From the NCBI RefSeq assembly GCF_001577265.1, contig NZ_CP014517.1, positions 673,001 through 737,000 on the forward strand: 64,000 bases of DNA, read 5' to 3'. Within the stretch, counting starts at the first letter, position 1. The number at the start of each line of letters is the position of its first letter. The notes beneath the pieces were generated by a model that was not told the DNA's origin, searched no databases, and was given only the letters and a program-made list of their open reading frames with translations. A program made the translations under genes and the position numbers. Below are positions 1 to 9,362 of this stretch, one piece after another. Source of the stretch: Variovorax sp. PAMC 28711 (GTDB lineage: Bacteria; Pseudomonadota; Gammaproteobacteria; Burkholderiales; Burkholderiaceae_C).

Positions 1-80
1 ATCGCCGCGGCATCGACCGAGGGCTCCCACGCGAGTTCGGCGAGCACGTCGTGCTGGATCTGGCTGTCGGTCTTGGTCAT
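1..80 (-). CDS. BON-domain (OsmY-like) protein, N-terminal part
   Basis: Only the first 26 codons are in the window. The translation starts MTKTDSQIQHDVLAELAWEP and then SVDAAA, the usual start of small Burkholderiales BON-domain proteins, which bind membranes or phospholipids under osmotic and other stress. ATG is at 78-80, with an AGGACGA ribosome binding site just upstream. No signal peptide is visible, so it is probably cytoplasmic. The gene is driven by the operator at 134-155, which places it in the island regulon. The family call rests on the N-terminus alone. Confidence 0.65.
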   Translation of the reverse strand, partial: MTKTDSQIQHDVLAELAWEPSVDAAA

Positions 81-133
81 AGCGTTTCGTCCTGGTTGCA
101 AAAACATCAGCTTGCGCGGCGGACGGCCCGCGG

Positions 134-155
134 GTCTGTGCGGTAACGCACCGGT
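134..155 (-). promoter_or_regulatory. Island operator/promoter for the BON-domain gene
   Basis: Halves GTCTGTGCG and CGCACCGGT are separated by GTAA. The perfect half faces the gene. A -10-like CAAGCT lies at 109-114, 19 nt after the site, which puts +1 near 103. Confidence 0.7.
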
Positions 156-165
156 CGGACTCCGA

Positions 166-1798
166 TCAGAGGTAGCGCGCTTCCTGCAGGTCGATCTCGC
201 GCACCATCCGACCCTGCGCCGCTTCCGTGATCCGGCGGTCGCGACCGCGCTGCAGGACCTGTTCGCGCTCCGCGCGCAGCCCGAGCAGCCGCAACTGACG
301 ATCGACGGCGTCCGCCGCGTGGCGGCGCGCAGCGGTGGCGCCTTCGGCGGGGTCGGGATCGATCCGCTGGCGGTACATGGCGATCAGACGGGCGGTCGTT
401 GCGGCGTACGGGTCGGCGGCGCTGCCGGCATCGCCCGACACCAGTGCCAGGCGAGCTGCCTGCGCGCGTTCGAGCGCCACGATGGCGGCTTCGGCCGCAC
501 CCGCCCGGGCCCGGTCCTCCTCGACGACGTGCGAAGCCTCGGGCAACGCCACACCCCGGAGCGCGCGCGGCAGCAGCACCGTCGCGGCGACGAGCGACAT
601 CAGGATGACCCCCGCCGCCAGCGCGATCGCCAGGTCGCGCGCCGGAAACGGAGCGCCATCGCCCAGCAGCAGCGGCAGCGTCATCACGCCCGCGAGCGTG
701 ACCGCCCCGCGCACCCCTGCGAGCGACATGGCGGCCACCACGCGCCAGCGCTGGCCGTGCGAGATGGGCGTGAGCGACTGCATGCCGAAGAAGGTGACCA
801 TCATCGAAGTCCAGACCCACGCGAAGCGCAGGCCCGCGAGGGCCACGACGATGCCAAGCACGTACACGCCGAGCCACCACGGATTCTGGTGCCCGGTGAG
901 CCGCACCGTCTCGCCGGCCCCCGCCACGATGGAAGGAATCTGCTCCCCGAGCAGCACGAACACGCTGCCGTTCGCCACCAGCTGCAGCGTGTACCACACG
1001 GCGGTGCGGCGGATGCGCGTGATCGCCTGCCAGTGCGCGTGCGGGCTGTGGCCCATCGTGATGCCGGCGGCGACGGCAGCGAGGATGCCCGAGCACTCCA
1101 TCGCCTCGGCCAGCAGGTAGACGCCGAACGGGATCAGCACGCTCGCCAGGATCTGCGCGCCACCGTCGTCGCCGACCGGTGCCGACGACGTGCGAACCTT
1201 GGTCACCAGCCAGGTCACCGTGAAGCCGACACCCAGCCCGCCCGATGCGACCCATAGAAAACTCAACAGCGCCTGCGACAGGGCGAACGATCCGGTCAGC
1301 GCGGCGACCACGGCAAAGCGCATGCACACGAGCCCGACGCGTCGTTGAACAGGGCTTCGCCTTCGAGGATGCGGCGCATGCGCAGCGGCAGCGGCGTCTG
1401 CCCCGCAATGGCGGACACCGCGATCGGATCGGTCGGCGAGATCACCGCCGCCAGCGCGAACGCGACGGCCAGCGGCATCGCCGGGATGGCCCAGTGGATC
1501 AGCAGCCCGATGCCAGCACCGTGAAGACCACCAGTCCCAGGGCGAGCGTGACGATGGTGGGCGCTTCGCGACGCAGGTCGTCCTTGGGGATGCGCCAGCC
1601 ATCGAGGAACAGCAGCGGCGGCAGCAGAAGCAGGAAGAACACCTGTGGCTCGAGCGGCACGGACGTGAGGCCCGAATAGAACAGCGCGCTACCCAGTGCG
1701 ATCTGGATCAGCGGCACGGGCAGTGGGACCACGCGCGCGATCAGCCTGCTGCCGACGACCGCCAGCAGCATGAGCAGGACGAGTCGCGTGGCGTCCAA
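166..1798 (-). pseudogene. Na+/H+ antiporter, CPA1/NhaP type, broken by two frameshifts
   Basis: Three reading frames together give one CPA1-family antiporter: an N-terminal piece ending VVFTVLASG, a middle piece with the ion-site motif ISPTDPIAVSA and EGEALFNDASG, and a C-terminal piece from VCMRFAVVAALTG to the stop at 166. Restoring one G/C near 1513 and one near 1332 joins them into a protein of about 540 residues with some 12 membrane spans and a long cytoplasmic tail. The start is uncertain: TTG at 1798, just after the upstream stop, or ATG at 1771. It is the last gene of the cfa-USP-antiporter operon. As read it cannot make a full transporter unless the two deletions are sequencing errors. 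Confidence 0.75.
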
Positions 1799-1815
1799 CG
1801 GCGTGTGCGGCCGCG

Positions 1816-2643
1816 CTAGTGCGAGACGAGCGAGCAGCGCTGGCCGCTCACGAGCAGGTCGCGCGTGACGCCGCCCAGCGCCCATTCGCGCAGGCGGCTG
1901 TGGCCGTAGGCGCCGGCGACGGTGATGTCGATGCCCCGGTCCTGGCCCAGGGCGAACAGGACGGTCGCATCGTCGCCCCCCGGTGGCGAGGACACGCACT
2001 CGGCATCGACGCCGTGCCGGGCCAGCCAGACAGCGACGTCCGCCAGGCGGCTGTCGCCCTCGGCGCGCGTGGCTTCGCCGCGCACTTCGGCGAGCGTCAC
2101 GTGCGCCGCCATGCGCAGCAGCGGCAGCGCGTCGACCACGGCACGGCGCGTCTCGCGCGTGTCCTTCCAGCCGATCATCATGCGGTCCATGCGCGGCGTC
2201 TCGGCCAGCGCCGGCACGAGCAGCACCGGCCGGCCGGCGCGCATGATCAGGTCGGTGGTGTCGACGCGGCGCATGTTGTCAAAGTAGTCGCTGGCGTCGG
2301 CGCAGGTCAGCAGCAGATCGGCACAGCGCATCTCGCGCGCCATGTAGTCGGGCAACGAGGTCATCAGCGACGCCGACCGCCAGGCCAGGTTCGTCACCGT
2401 CGGTGCCAGTGCGCGCCGGAACTCGGCTTCCGCCTGGCCGACCTCGCCGGTCATCTCGTCGCGGCTCAGTTCGTAGAGGTCGGCCGCCATCAGGCCGTCG
2501 CCGACGGCCATCGGCATGGGTTGCGTCGCTGCGATGCCGACGACGGCAGCATTGAAACTACTCGCGAGCCGGCGGGCCCATGCGAGCACCGCCACGTTCG
2601 AGCGGCCGGGCTGAAGATGGACCATGAGGGTTGCGTAGGTCAT
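1816..2643 (-). CDS. Universal stress protein, tandem-domain form
   Basis: This 275-residue protein starts MTYATLMVHLQPGRSN, a typical USP beta strand. It ends with GAYGHSRLREWALGGVTRDL, which fits the G-x2-G-x9-G nucleotide-binding signature of ATP-binding USPs. The length indicates two USP folds, the second with the ATP motif. The start ATG overlaps by four bases the TGA that would end the original cfa frame, so the two were translationally coupled. Tandem USPs support survival under starvation and low oxygen. The antiporter remnant follows 17 nt downstream. Confidence 0.85.
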   Translation of the reverse strand: MTYATLMVHLQPGRSNVAVLAWARRLASSFNAAVVGIAATQPMPMAVGDGLMAADLYELSRDEMTGEVGQAEAEFRRALAPTVTNLAWRSASLMTSLPDYMAREMRCADLLLTCADASDYFDNMRRVDTTDLIMRAGRPVLLVPALAETPRMDRMMIGWKDTRETRRAVVDALPLLRMAAHVTLAEVRGEATRAEGDSRLADVAVWLARHGVDAECVSSPPGGDDATVLFALGQDRGIDITVAGAYGHSRLREWALGGVTRDLLVSGQRCSLVSH

Positions 2644-2831
2644 GGATTCTCCTTGTCGACGCGGGTGGCGTAGAGATGCGCGCGTGTCAGCGGCAGCGGG
2701 TTCAGGCCGCCGTCGCGCCGCGTGGCGAGCAACTGGTACACGCCGATCTCGCCGGATTCGAACTCGAGCGCGCAGGCCGCCATGTACAGGCGCCAGACGC
2801 GGTACGTCGCCTCGTTGACGAACTGCAGCGC

Positions 2832-4052
2832 CTACGCGTGGTGCGCCTCGAGGCGTCGCACCCAGTGACGCAGCGTCAGCGCGTAGTGGCTGCGCAGCGA
2901 CTCGACGTCGGCGATCTCGAAGCCGCTCGCCTCCATCACGCGCTGCACGTTGCTCACCGTGTCGAGCTGTCCGTCCGGAAAGATGTAGCGGTTGATGAAC
3001 TCGGTCGACAGCGTCTTCTTCCAGCCTTCCACGTCGTGGGTGATGCCGTGGTTGAGGAAGACGCCGCCCGGCTTGAGCAGACGATGCACGGTGTTGAAGT
3101 AGCCCGGCAGGTTGCGCAGGCCGACGTGTTCGAACATGCCGACGCTGGCGATCTTGTCGTAGGGCGCCGCGCCTTCGAGGTCGCGGTAGTCGCGCAGATC
3201 GACCGTCACACGATGCGCCAGACCCGCGGCGGCGATCCGCTGCTGCGCCACCGCGAGCTGCTTGCGGCTCAGCGTCACGCCGTGCGCCTCGACGCCGTAG
3301 TGCTTCGCGGCATGCAGCAGCAAGGCGCCCCAGCCGCAGCCGATGTCGAGCAGGCGGTCCTGTGGCTTGAGCCGCAGCTTGCGGCAGATATGGTCGAGCT
3401 TTGCCGTCTGGGCCTCGTCGAGCCCCTGCTCCGGCGACGCGAAGTACGCGCACGAATAGACCATCGCGCGACCGAGCCACAGCGCATAGAACGCGTTGGA
3501 GAGGTCGTAGTGGAACTGCACCGCCACGCGGTTCTCCGACTTCGAATGCGCCGTCACGCGGTCCGCGTGCAACGGCGTGCCGACGGCGGAACGCGGGCCT
3601 GCAGTCCGCCCGGCCCAGGCCAGCCGCATCGCCGGCGCCAGCACGCGCAGCCGCTCGGGCCACGACAGGCGAATGGCCTGCAAATGGTCCTTGAGCGCCA
3701 GCGCCTTGAAGAAGTCGCCTTCGATGTCGATGTCGCCGCGGAAAAAGGCTTCGGGCAGGCGCAGCCGGTCGCGCCCGAGCACCATCGCGCCGATGACCTG
3801 CGGGTTGCGAAAAACCAGCGTGTACGCGGGCGTGGCATTGCGCGTGTTGCCCAGCGGCACCAGCGTGCCGTCCCACAGCCGGATCGCCCCGCCGCCCGCA
3901 AAGCCCTCGAACAGCCGTGCCAGCAGACGCGACGCCTCGCGGACCGTGGGGACCACATCGGCCTGCGCCCGGCTCTGGCCGAACGCCGCTGCGGCCAGGT
4001 CCGCCTCCCCGCCTGCCAGCGCAGAGCGCAGTTCGCCGGTCTTAGGCTTCAT
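2832..4052 (-). CDS. cfa: Cyclopropane-fatty-acyl-phospholipid synthase, cut short by an amber codon
   Basis: CFA synthase transfers a methylene group from SAM to membrane phospholipid double bonds. The SAM loop LDIGCGWGALLLHA is at about residues 200-213, and the YSCAYF segment matches the conserved active-site cysteine region. The frame stops at TAG (2832-2834) after LEAHHA. Beyond the TAG the same frame continues for 62 codons with the expected C-terminus (ALQFVNEATYRVWRLYMAAC...) and ends at 2640, overlapping the USP start. The 406-residue product therefore lacks its last helices. A single CAG or GAG to TAG change, or a base-call error, explains it. It is first in the operon, and its operator is at 4146-4167. 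Confidence 0.85.
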   Translation of the reverse strand: MKPKTGELRSALAGGEADLAAAAFGQSRAQADVVPTVREASRLLARLFEGFAGGGAIRLWDGTLVPLGNTRNATPAYTLVFRNPQVIGAMVLGRDRLRLPEAFFRGDIDIEGDFFKALALKDHLQAIRLSWPERLRVLAPAMRLAWAGRTAGPRSAVGTPLHADRVTAHSKSENRVAVQFHYDLSNAFYALWLGRAMVYSCAYFASPEQGLDEAQTAKLDHICRKLRLKPQDRLLDIGCGWGALLLHAAKHYGVEAHGVTLSRKQLAVAQQRIAAAGLAHRVTVDLRDYRDLEGAAPYDKIASVGMFEHVGLRNLPGYFNTVHRLLKPGGVFLNHGITHDVEGWKKTLSTEFINRYIFPDGQLDTVSNVQRVMEASGFEIADVESLRSHYALTLRHWVRRLEAHHA

Positions 4053-4145
4053 GCGAAGGTCCTGACCCGGCCAACGGCATTCGAGGCGGGCCGAGATGTG
4101 GTGTGGGTGTTCATGGCCTTGAGGCTAGGACCCCGCAGGCGCAGG

Positions 4146-4167
4146 GTCTGTGCGCTGGCGAACAGTG
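4146..4167 (-). promoter_or_regulatory. Island operator/promoter for cfa-USP-antiporter
   Basis: Halves GTCTGTGCG and CGAACAGTG, spacer CTGG. The conserved half faces cfa. A -10-like TAGCCT lies at 4122-4127, exactly 18 nt after the site. Confidence 0.8.
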
Positions 4168-4272
4168 AATGCGAAGGAAACGCAGCGTTGCCGGTCCGAG
4201 CCCATCGTGGCGGAGGAACATGCCGGGCGCGGGGCGACCCGATCCCTCGCGACTGAAACTGCGGCTACGCGC

Positions 4273-4980
4273 TCAGACCGCGGCGCCGAAGAGCGAGCCG
4301 ACACCCCAGGTGATCCCCAACGCCAACGCGCCCCAGAACGTCACGCGCAGGGCCCCGGTCCACATGCCGGCGCCGCCGGCACGCGCGGCCAGCGCGCCAA
4401 GGCCGGCCAAAAATACCAGCGTGCTGGCACACAACCAGGGCAGCAACCATTCTCCGGGCGCCAGCAAGACGACCAGAAGCGGCAGCAATGCGCCTGCCGC
4501 AAAGCTGCCTGCGGAAGCCAGCGCCGCCTGAACCGGCCGTGCACTGAGAACCGTCGAGATGCCGAGTTCGTCGTGCGCGTGGGCGCCAAGCGCGTCGTGT
4601 GCCATCAACTGCTGAGCCACTTCCCTGGCCAAGCTGGCGTCCAGGCCGCGACGAACATAGATGGCCGCCAGTTCGCGGTGCTCGGCCGCCGGATCGGTCC
4701 GCAGTTCGACGCGCTCCCGTTCCAGATCGGCGGTCTCGGTGTCCGCCTGAGAGTGAACCGACACATACTCTCCCGCGGCCATCGACATCGCCCCTGCAAC
4801 CAGACCCGCGATCGCGGTCGTGAGAATGCTTCCGTGACTCGCATGTGCCGCTGCTACACCGGCGACGAGACTGGCCGTCGACACGATGCCGTCATTCGCG
4901 CCCAGAACGGCGGCACGCAACCAGCCGATCCGGTCGGTACGGTGGCGCTCCATGTGAGCGCGGCTGCGTGCGGATGTCAT
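4273..4980 (-). CDS. VIT-family (CCC1-like) Fe2+/Mn2+ transporter
   Basis: A 235-residue membrane protein. The N-terminal AAVLGANDGIVSTASLVAGV segment is the hallmark first helix of VIT1/CCC1 transporters. It is followed by a second helix (AGAMSMAAGEYVSVHSQ) and a charged cytoplasmic metal-binding region rich in Glu and Asp (about residues 80-125). Three hydrophobic segments close the protein. The family moves ferrous iron or manganese out of the cytoplasm. The start overlaps the cytochrome b561 stop by four bases (ATGA), so it is translationally coupled in the Crp/cytochrome/VIT operon. Dps elsewhere in the island also handles iron. Confidence 0.88.
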   Translation of the reverse strand: MTSARSRAHMERHRTDRIGWLRAAVLGANDGIVSTASLVAGVAAAHASHGSILTTAIAGLVAGAMSMAAGEYVSVHSQADTETADLERERVELRTDPAAEHRELAAIYVRRGLDASLAREVAQQLMAHDALGAHAHDELGISTVLSARPVQAALASAGSFAAGALLPLLVVLLAPGEWLLPWLCASTLVFLAGLGALAARAGGAGMWTGALRVTFWGALALGITWGVGSLFGAAV

Positions 4981-5552
4981 GACTTGCCCCCTTCTCCCTG
5001 CCGCCTCCGATAGGCAAGCATGCGCACCAGCGTGTTGTCATGCCGCAGGTAGTGGTGCGCCAAAGCGGCCAACGCGTGAAGTCCCACCAGAAAGTAGCCC
5101 ACGGTCGCGAGGCCTTCATGCAGCGACTTGACCTGTTCGCCCAGTGCATCGTCGGGCGCCATCAGGGCCGGCAGGCTCGCGCCGAACCACAGGATCGGCG
5201 TGCCTTTCGCACTGAGGATGAACCAGCCGAGGACCGGCATCACGAGCAGGAACGCATAAAGCACGACGTGCCCGAGGCGCGCCAGCCGCTGTTGCCAGAC
5301 CGACAGCGGCGGGGCAATCGGAGGCGACGCACCGGCGGCCCATCGCACGGCGAGCCGAACGCACACCAACACCAGGACCGAGAGCCCGAGCGAGAAGTGC
5401 AGCGACTTCAGCGTGCCGCGCCAGGCACTGGCCTTGGGCACCCAGCCGCGCAGTTCCATGCACCCGTACACCGCGACGACGAGCAGCAAAGTGAGCCAGT
5501 GCAGGCCGATGACGGCGCTGCCGTACTTCGCACTTGTGTTCTTCCAGCGCAT
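4977..5552 (-). CDS. Cytochrome b561 family membrane protein
   Basis: 191 residues with four hydrophobic helices. Conserved histidines occur in the first helix (GLHWLTLLL), the second (SLHFSLGLSV), and the last pair (SLHEGLA and VGLHALAALAHHY), which fits the two-haem, di-histidine pattern of bacterial cytochrome b561. It probably shuttles electrons between quinol and an acceptor in the inner membrane; the partner is unknown. It starts 6 nt after the Crp-family gene and overlaps the VIT gene by four bases, making the middle of a three-gene operon. Confidence 0.88.
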   Translation of the reverse strand: MRWKNTSAKYGSAVIGLHWLTLLLVVAVYGCMELRGWVPKASAWRGTLKSLHFSLGLSVLVLVCVRLAVRWAAGASPPIAPPLSVWQQRLARLGHVVLYAFLLVMPVLGWFILSAKGTPILWFGASLPALMAPDDALGEQVKSLHEGLATVGYFLVGLHALAALAHHYLRHDNTLVRMLAYRRRQGEGGKS

Positions 5553-5558
5553 GATTTT

Positions 5559-6251
5559 TCAGCCCAGTTGCTGGGCGTAGACCGCCGCGTCGGCGCCATA
5601 GCAACTGCAGGCGGCCTTCTCCAGCCCACTGCGGTCGAGGATCGCCATGTGACCGCGCGTGTAGCCGATCAGGCCGGCGTTCTGCAATGCGCCGGCCGCG
5701 GCAGTGACGCCCACGCGCCGCACGCCCAGCATGTACGCGAGGAACTCCTGGGTCACGCGGAATTCGTCGGCGTGCGCGCGATCCTGGCTCATGAGCAGCC
5801 AGCGCGCGAGACGCGGCGCGATGAGGTGGTAGCGCAGGCACGCGGCCGACGAAGCGAGCTGTGTCATCAGGACATAGACATACCGCCCCATCACGCGCTG
5901 GAGCGAGGGGCTTTGCGGCCACACGCGCCGAAAGGCCGCCACATCGGCCCGCCACGCAGTGCCGGCCCCCTGCACCAGCGCCTGCAGCGGCGCGCGCGCC
6001 ACGCCGAGCGCCAGGTGTGCGCCCAGCATGCCTTCTCGCCCGATCATGCCGACCTCCAGGCCCGGGTGGTCGTCGGTGTTGGTCACGAGCGAAATGAAGC
6101 TGTCCACCGGGAAATGCACATGTCGAAGTGTTTCGCCTGGCCGGCAGAGCACGTCGCCGAGCACGAGCTCGATCGGCTTGCAGATGGAAAGCAGTCTCAC
6201 GCGCTCCTGGCGTGGGAGCATGTGGATCAAATGGTTCTGGTCATTGGGCAA
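5559..6251 (-). CDS. Crp/Fnr-family transcriptional regulator (first of three; altered recognition helix)
   Basis: A 230-residue Crp-type protein with an N-terminal cyclic-nucleotide-like barrel and a C-terminal winged helix. The start is taken as TTG at 6251, giving (M)PNDQNHL. It has AAGGAG at the right distance, and the paralogue at 11674 also starts MPN. The recognition helix reads GVRRVGVTAAA: the CRP Arg180 position is kept, but Glu181 is Val and Arg185 is Ala, so DNA specificity should differ from the other two copies. There is no N-terminal FNR cysteine cluster. The C-terminus has a CSCY motif. It heads the cytochrome b561/VIT operon. Confidence 0.85.
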   Translation of the reverse strand: MPNDQNHLIHMLPRQERVRLLSICKPIELVLGDVLCRPGETLRHVHFPVDSFISLVTNTDDHPGLEVGMIGREGMLGAHLALGVARAPLQALVQGAGTAWRADVAAFRRVWPQSPSLQRVMGRYVYVLMTQLASSAACLRYHLIAPRLARWLLMSQDRAHADEFRVTQEFLAYMLGVRRVGVTAAAGALQNAGLIGYTRGHMAILDRSGLEKAACSCYGADAAVYAQQLG

Positions 6252-6297
6252 GCGGGTCTCCTTGGGGAAACCTACCTTGGGGCCATTTCGCAACGCC

Positions 6298-6319
6298 GAC
6301 TGTCTGCCAGCACACATAG
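6298..6319 (-). promoter_or_regulatory. Island operator/promoter, degenerate, for crp-like / cyt b561 / VIT
   Basis: Halves GACTGTCTG and CACACATAG, spacer CCAG. It is degenerate, but CAAGGT lies at 6274-6279 in the exact 18-nt register. Predicted +1 is 6267, 16 nt before the TTG start. Confidence 0.5.
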
Positions 6320-6324
6320 TGCCG

Positions 6325-7130
6325 TCACGGTGGCGCAGGCGACCAGACGGCGCGCGCCTCGCGCAGGCTGTCGACCACCACCAGGTAGCGTCCGGCGTCG
6401 GGGACCGGCTGACGATCGTCCTGCAGCACCCATCGCGGATTCCCGTCGCTCGTGGCGCCCGCGTAGTCGGCATCGAGCACGCCGAAATGATCGAGCAGCC
6501 AGTTGAGCGTCGCGGGAATGCGGATGCAGCCTTTCGATTGCACGCTGCCCAGCTTCGACTCCGCAAGCACCGGGTCCGTCGCGTGCATCTGCAGGCGCAT
6601 CGCGCTCTCGCCACCCTTGCCCCAGCCGCGCGTGGCCTGCTGCCAACCCAGGTCATAAACGCGCATCCCCTTCGCGCCATAGCCACGAAAGCCGAAGGCG
6701 TTCACCGTGCCTTCGGCTCTGAAGTCCGGATTGGCGGTCGCATGGTCGAACACGCCCAGCGGCGTCTCGAAGTGGTCGTACTGGCCGACCCGGCCCGTCG
6801 AGACGGGGGATGCGCCGATGAGCGATGCGGTCTCGCCTACCGGAAACCAGTAGACCAGGATGGCTTGCACCTGCGGCTGCGGTCGACCACCGCCACGTAC
6901 TGCGACACCGTCAACACCACACCAGCTTGCCGAAAAGCTTCCAGTGCGAGCGCGGCGTAGCGCGCCACTTCTTCGGGTGGCACTTGAAGCTGCTGCAGAA
7001 CCTGTTCGCGGAAGGCGGTTGCCAGCGAGGACGGCTGCGCGACGGCCGGCTCGCTGAGGGCGCACCAAAGAGCGAGGACGAGCAGACCCGGCAGGGGATG
7101 GACAAGAGAACGTCGGACGATCGGCTTCAC
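6325..7130 (-). pseudogene. Periplasmic L,D-transpeptidase (YkuD-like), frameshifted
   Basis: The N-terminal frame (7130 down to about 6874) encodes a signal peptide ending in AVAQ and the segment LQVPPEEVARYAALALEAFR. The rest lies in another frame, from VQAILVYWFPVGE to the stop at 6325. Adding one C (minus strand) near 6874 gives a single protein of about 268 residues reading VVDRSPQVQAILVYW. The catalytic region has MHATDP and SKGCIRIP, matching the His and Cys motifs of L,D-transpeptidases that crosslink peptidoglycan or anchor lipoprotein. Function as read depends on whether the deletion is real. Its own operator is at 7200-7221. Confidence 0.75.
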
Positions 7131-7199
7131 GGATGCAGCCCGGCAAGACGCCAGACATTTTGCGGAGGAGACCCCAGCCTCTCAGGCCAGCCCGTACTC

Positions 7200-7221
7200 G
7201 ACTGTCTCCCAGCGCACACAG
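7200..7221 (-). promoter_or_regulatory. Island operator/promoter for the L,D-transpeptidase
   Basis: Halves GACTGTCTC and CGCACACAG, spacer CCAG. A -10-like GAGGCT lies at 7176-7181, 18 nt after the site; the same hexamer serves dps. Confidence 0.6.
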
Positions 7222-7245
7222 CGTGCTCCTTGTGGTGCTTCGGCT

Positions 7246-7267
7246 CTATGTATCCCAGCGCACGGAC
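7246..7267 (+). promoter_or_regulatory. Island operator/promoter for the hybrid kinase operon
   Basis: Halves CTATGTATC and CGCACGGAC, spacer CCAG. A -10-like CACCCT lies at 7286-7291, 18 nt after the site. It stands back to back with the 7200 site. Confidence 0.6.
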
Positions 7268-7311
7268 GCGACGCGGTCAGCCTGTCACCCTCGTGCACGT
7301 CAGGAACTCCA

Positions 7312-9362
7312 ATGCCACCCAAACTCCCGTCCGACGTCCTGCGCCAGGCCGCAGCCCTGCAGGATGCGATTTTCAACAGCGAGATGTTTTCCAAGATCGC
7401 CACCGATGCAGACGGTGTGATCCAGATCTTCAACGTGGGCGCCCAGCGCATGCTCGGCTACTCCGCGGCCGAGGTGATCAACCGCATCACTCCGGCCGAC
7501 ATCTCAGACCCCGCCGAGCTCGTCGCGCGAGCCCGCGCGCTGAGTGAGGAGCTCGCGACGCCGATCGCACCCGGCTTCGAGGCGTTGGTGTTCAAGTCCT
7601 GTCGTGGCATTGAAGACATCTACGAACTGACCTGCATCCGCAAGGATGGCAGTCGATTGCCCGTCGTGGTCTCGGTCACGGCGCTGCGCGACCCGGCCGA
7701 CGCGGTCATCGGCTATCTGCTCATCGCCACCGACAACAGTGCGCGCAAGCAGGCCGAGGCGGCCAAGCGCGAGCACGATGCCCTGCTGCAGACCATCCAC
7801 CTGCACTCGATCGTGTCGGTCACCGACCGGTCCGGGCGCATCATCGAGGTCAACGACGGCTTCTGCCGCATCTCCGGCTACAGCCGCGCCGAACTGCTGG
7901 GCCAGACGCACGGGATCGTCAACTCGGGTGTCCAGAAAGAGGCCTTCTGGATCGACATGTGGCGCAGCATCACCGCCGGCCGGCCCTGGCGCGGAGAGAT
8001 CTGCAATCGCGCGAAGGATGGCTCGCTCTACTGGGTCGACAGCGTGATCGCGCCCTTTCTCGACGATGCCGGTAAAACGAAGAACTACATCTCGATCCGC
8101 ACCGATGTGACCGACCGCAAGGAGGCCGAAGCCGCCCGGCAGACGCTCAACGAGCATCTCGCTGCCGCGATGCAGGCAGCCGAGAAAGCCAATCAAGCGA
8201 AATCAGACTTCCTGTCGAGCATGAGCCACGAGCTGCGCTCGCCGCTCAATGCGATCCTCGGTTTCGCGCAACTGCTGGATTCCGGCACGCCCGCCCCGAC
8301 GCCGTCGCAGAAAGAGAGCATTGACCAGGTGCTGCTGGCCGGCTGGTACCTCCTTGCGCTGATCAACGAGATCCTCGACCTGTCGCTGATCGAGTCCGGC
8401 AAGCTCTCGCTGTCGCCCGAGTCGATGGCGCTGGCGGACGTGTTGAACGACTGCCAGGCCATGATCGAACCGCAAGCCCGAAAGGGGAGCATCACGCTGG
8501 TGTTTCCAGCGTTCGATGCACCGCATTTCGTCAAGGCCGATCGAACCCGGGTCAAGCAGGTCTTCGTCAACCTGCTGTCGAACGCGATCAAGTACAACCG
8601 GCCCGGCGGCGCGGTCATGGTGGATTGCCACGACACCGGTGCAGGCCGCGTGCGCGTGACGTTCAAGGACACCGGCGAGGGACTGTCGCAAGACAAGCTG
8701 GCCCAGCTCTTCGAGCCCTTCAACCGGCTCGGCCAGGAAGCCGGCCCGGAGGAAGGCACCGGCATTGGCCTGGTGGTGAGCAAGCGCCTGATCGAGCTGA
8801 TGGGCGGCACCATCGGCGTGGCGAGCACGGTCGGCGTGGGCACCACCTTCTGGATCGAACTGCAGCGGCCAGCGCGCCGGAACTCGATTCGGGGTTCGCA
8901 CGATTGGGACCGCCGCCGTCCGCACCCGCCGACCCGGCGCCACCGCGACAGACCCTGCTCTGCGTCGAAGACAACCCGGCCAACCTGCTGCTGATCGAGA
9001 AGCTGATCGCGCGCCGCCCCGACATCCAGCTCTTGAGCGCGAAGGACGGGGAACGCGGCGTCGAGATGGCACGCCGCCACCGGCCGCAGGTGATCCTGAT
9101 GGACATCAACCTGCCGGGCATGAGCGGCCTCGATGCGCTGCGTGCGCTGGCCGGCGACACGCGCACCGCCCGCATGCCGGTGATCGCGCTCAGCGCGAAC
9201 GCGATGGCGCGCGACATCGAAAAAGGACTCGAAGCGGGTTTCTTCCGCTACCTCACCAAACCGATCAAGGTCGACGAATTCATGGAGACGCTGGATTCGG
9301 CACTGACGTCGGCGCGCACACGCACCGACACAGCGGTCACCCAAGGAGACACCCCATGCTGA
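7312..9362 (+). pseudogene. Hybrid sensor histidine kinase (PAS-PAS-HisKA-HATPase-REC), frameshifted before the receiver
   Basis: A soluble sensor kinase with no membrane segment. It has two PAS domains (about residues 20-140 and 158-275), then HisKA with phospho-acceptor His306 in MSHELRSPLN, then an ATPase domain with DTGEGL and GTGIGL boxes. The first frame ends at 8994. A C-terminal receiver (LLCVEDNPANLLLIEKL, acceptor Asp in ILMDINLPG) is in another frame and ends at 9362. One missing C/G near 8869 accounts for the switch. As read, kinase and receiver are separate. Its stop overlaps the start of the next response regulator. PAS domains in a cytosolic kinase suggest redox, oxygen or ligand sensing. 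Confidence 0.8.

Noticed and set aside
107..1408. Long open frames on both strands across the antiporter and elsewhere (300-800 codons)
   Set aside because: High GC makes long empty frames. These are rich in Arg, Ala, Gly and Pro, show no family motifs and lie opposite or across recognised genes.
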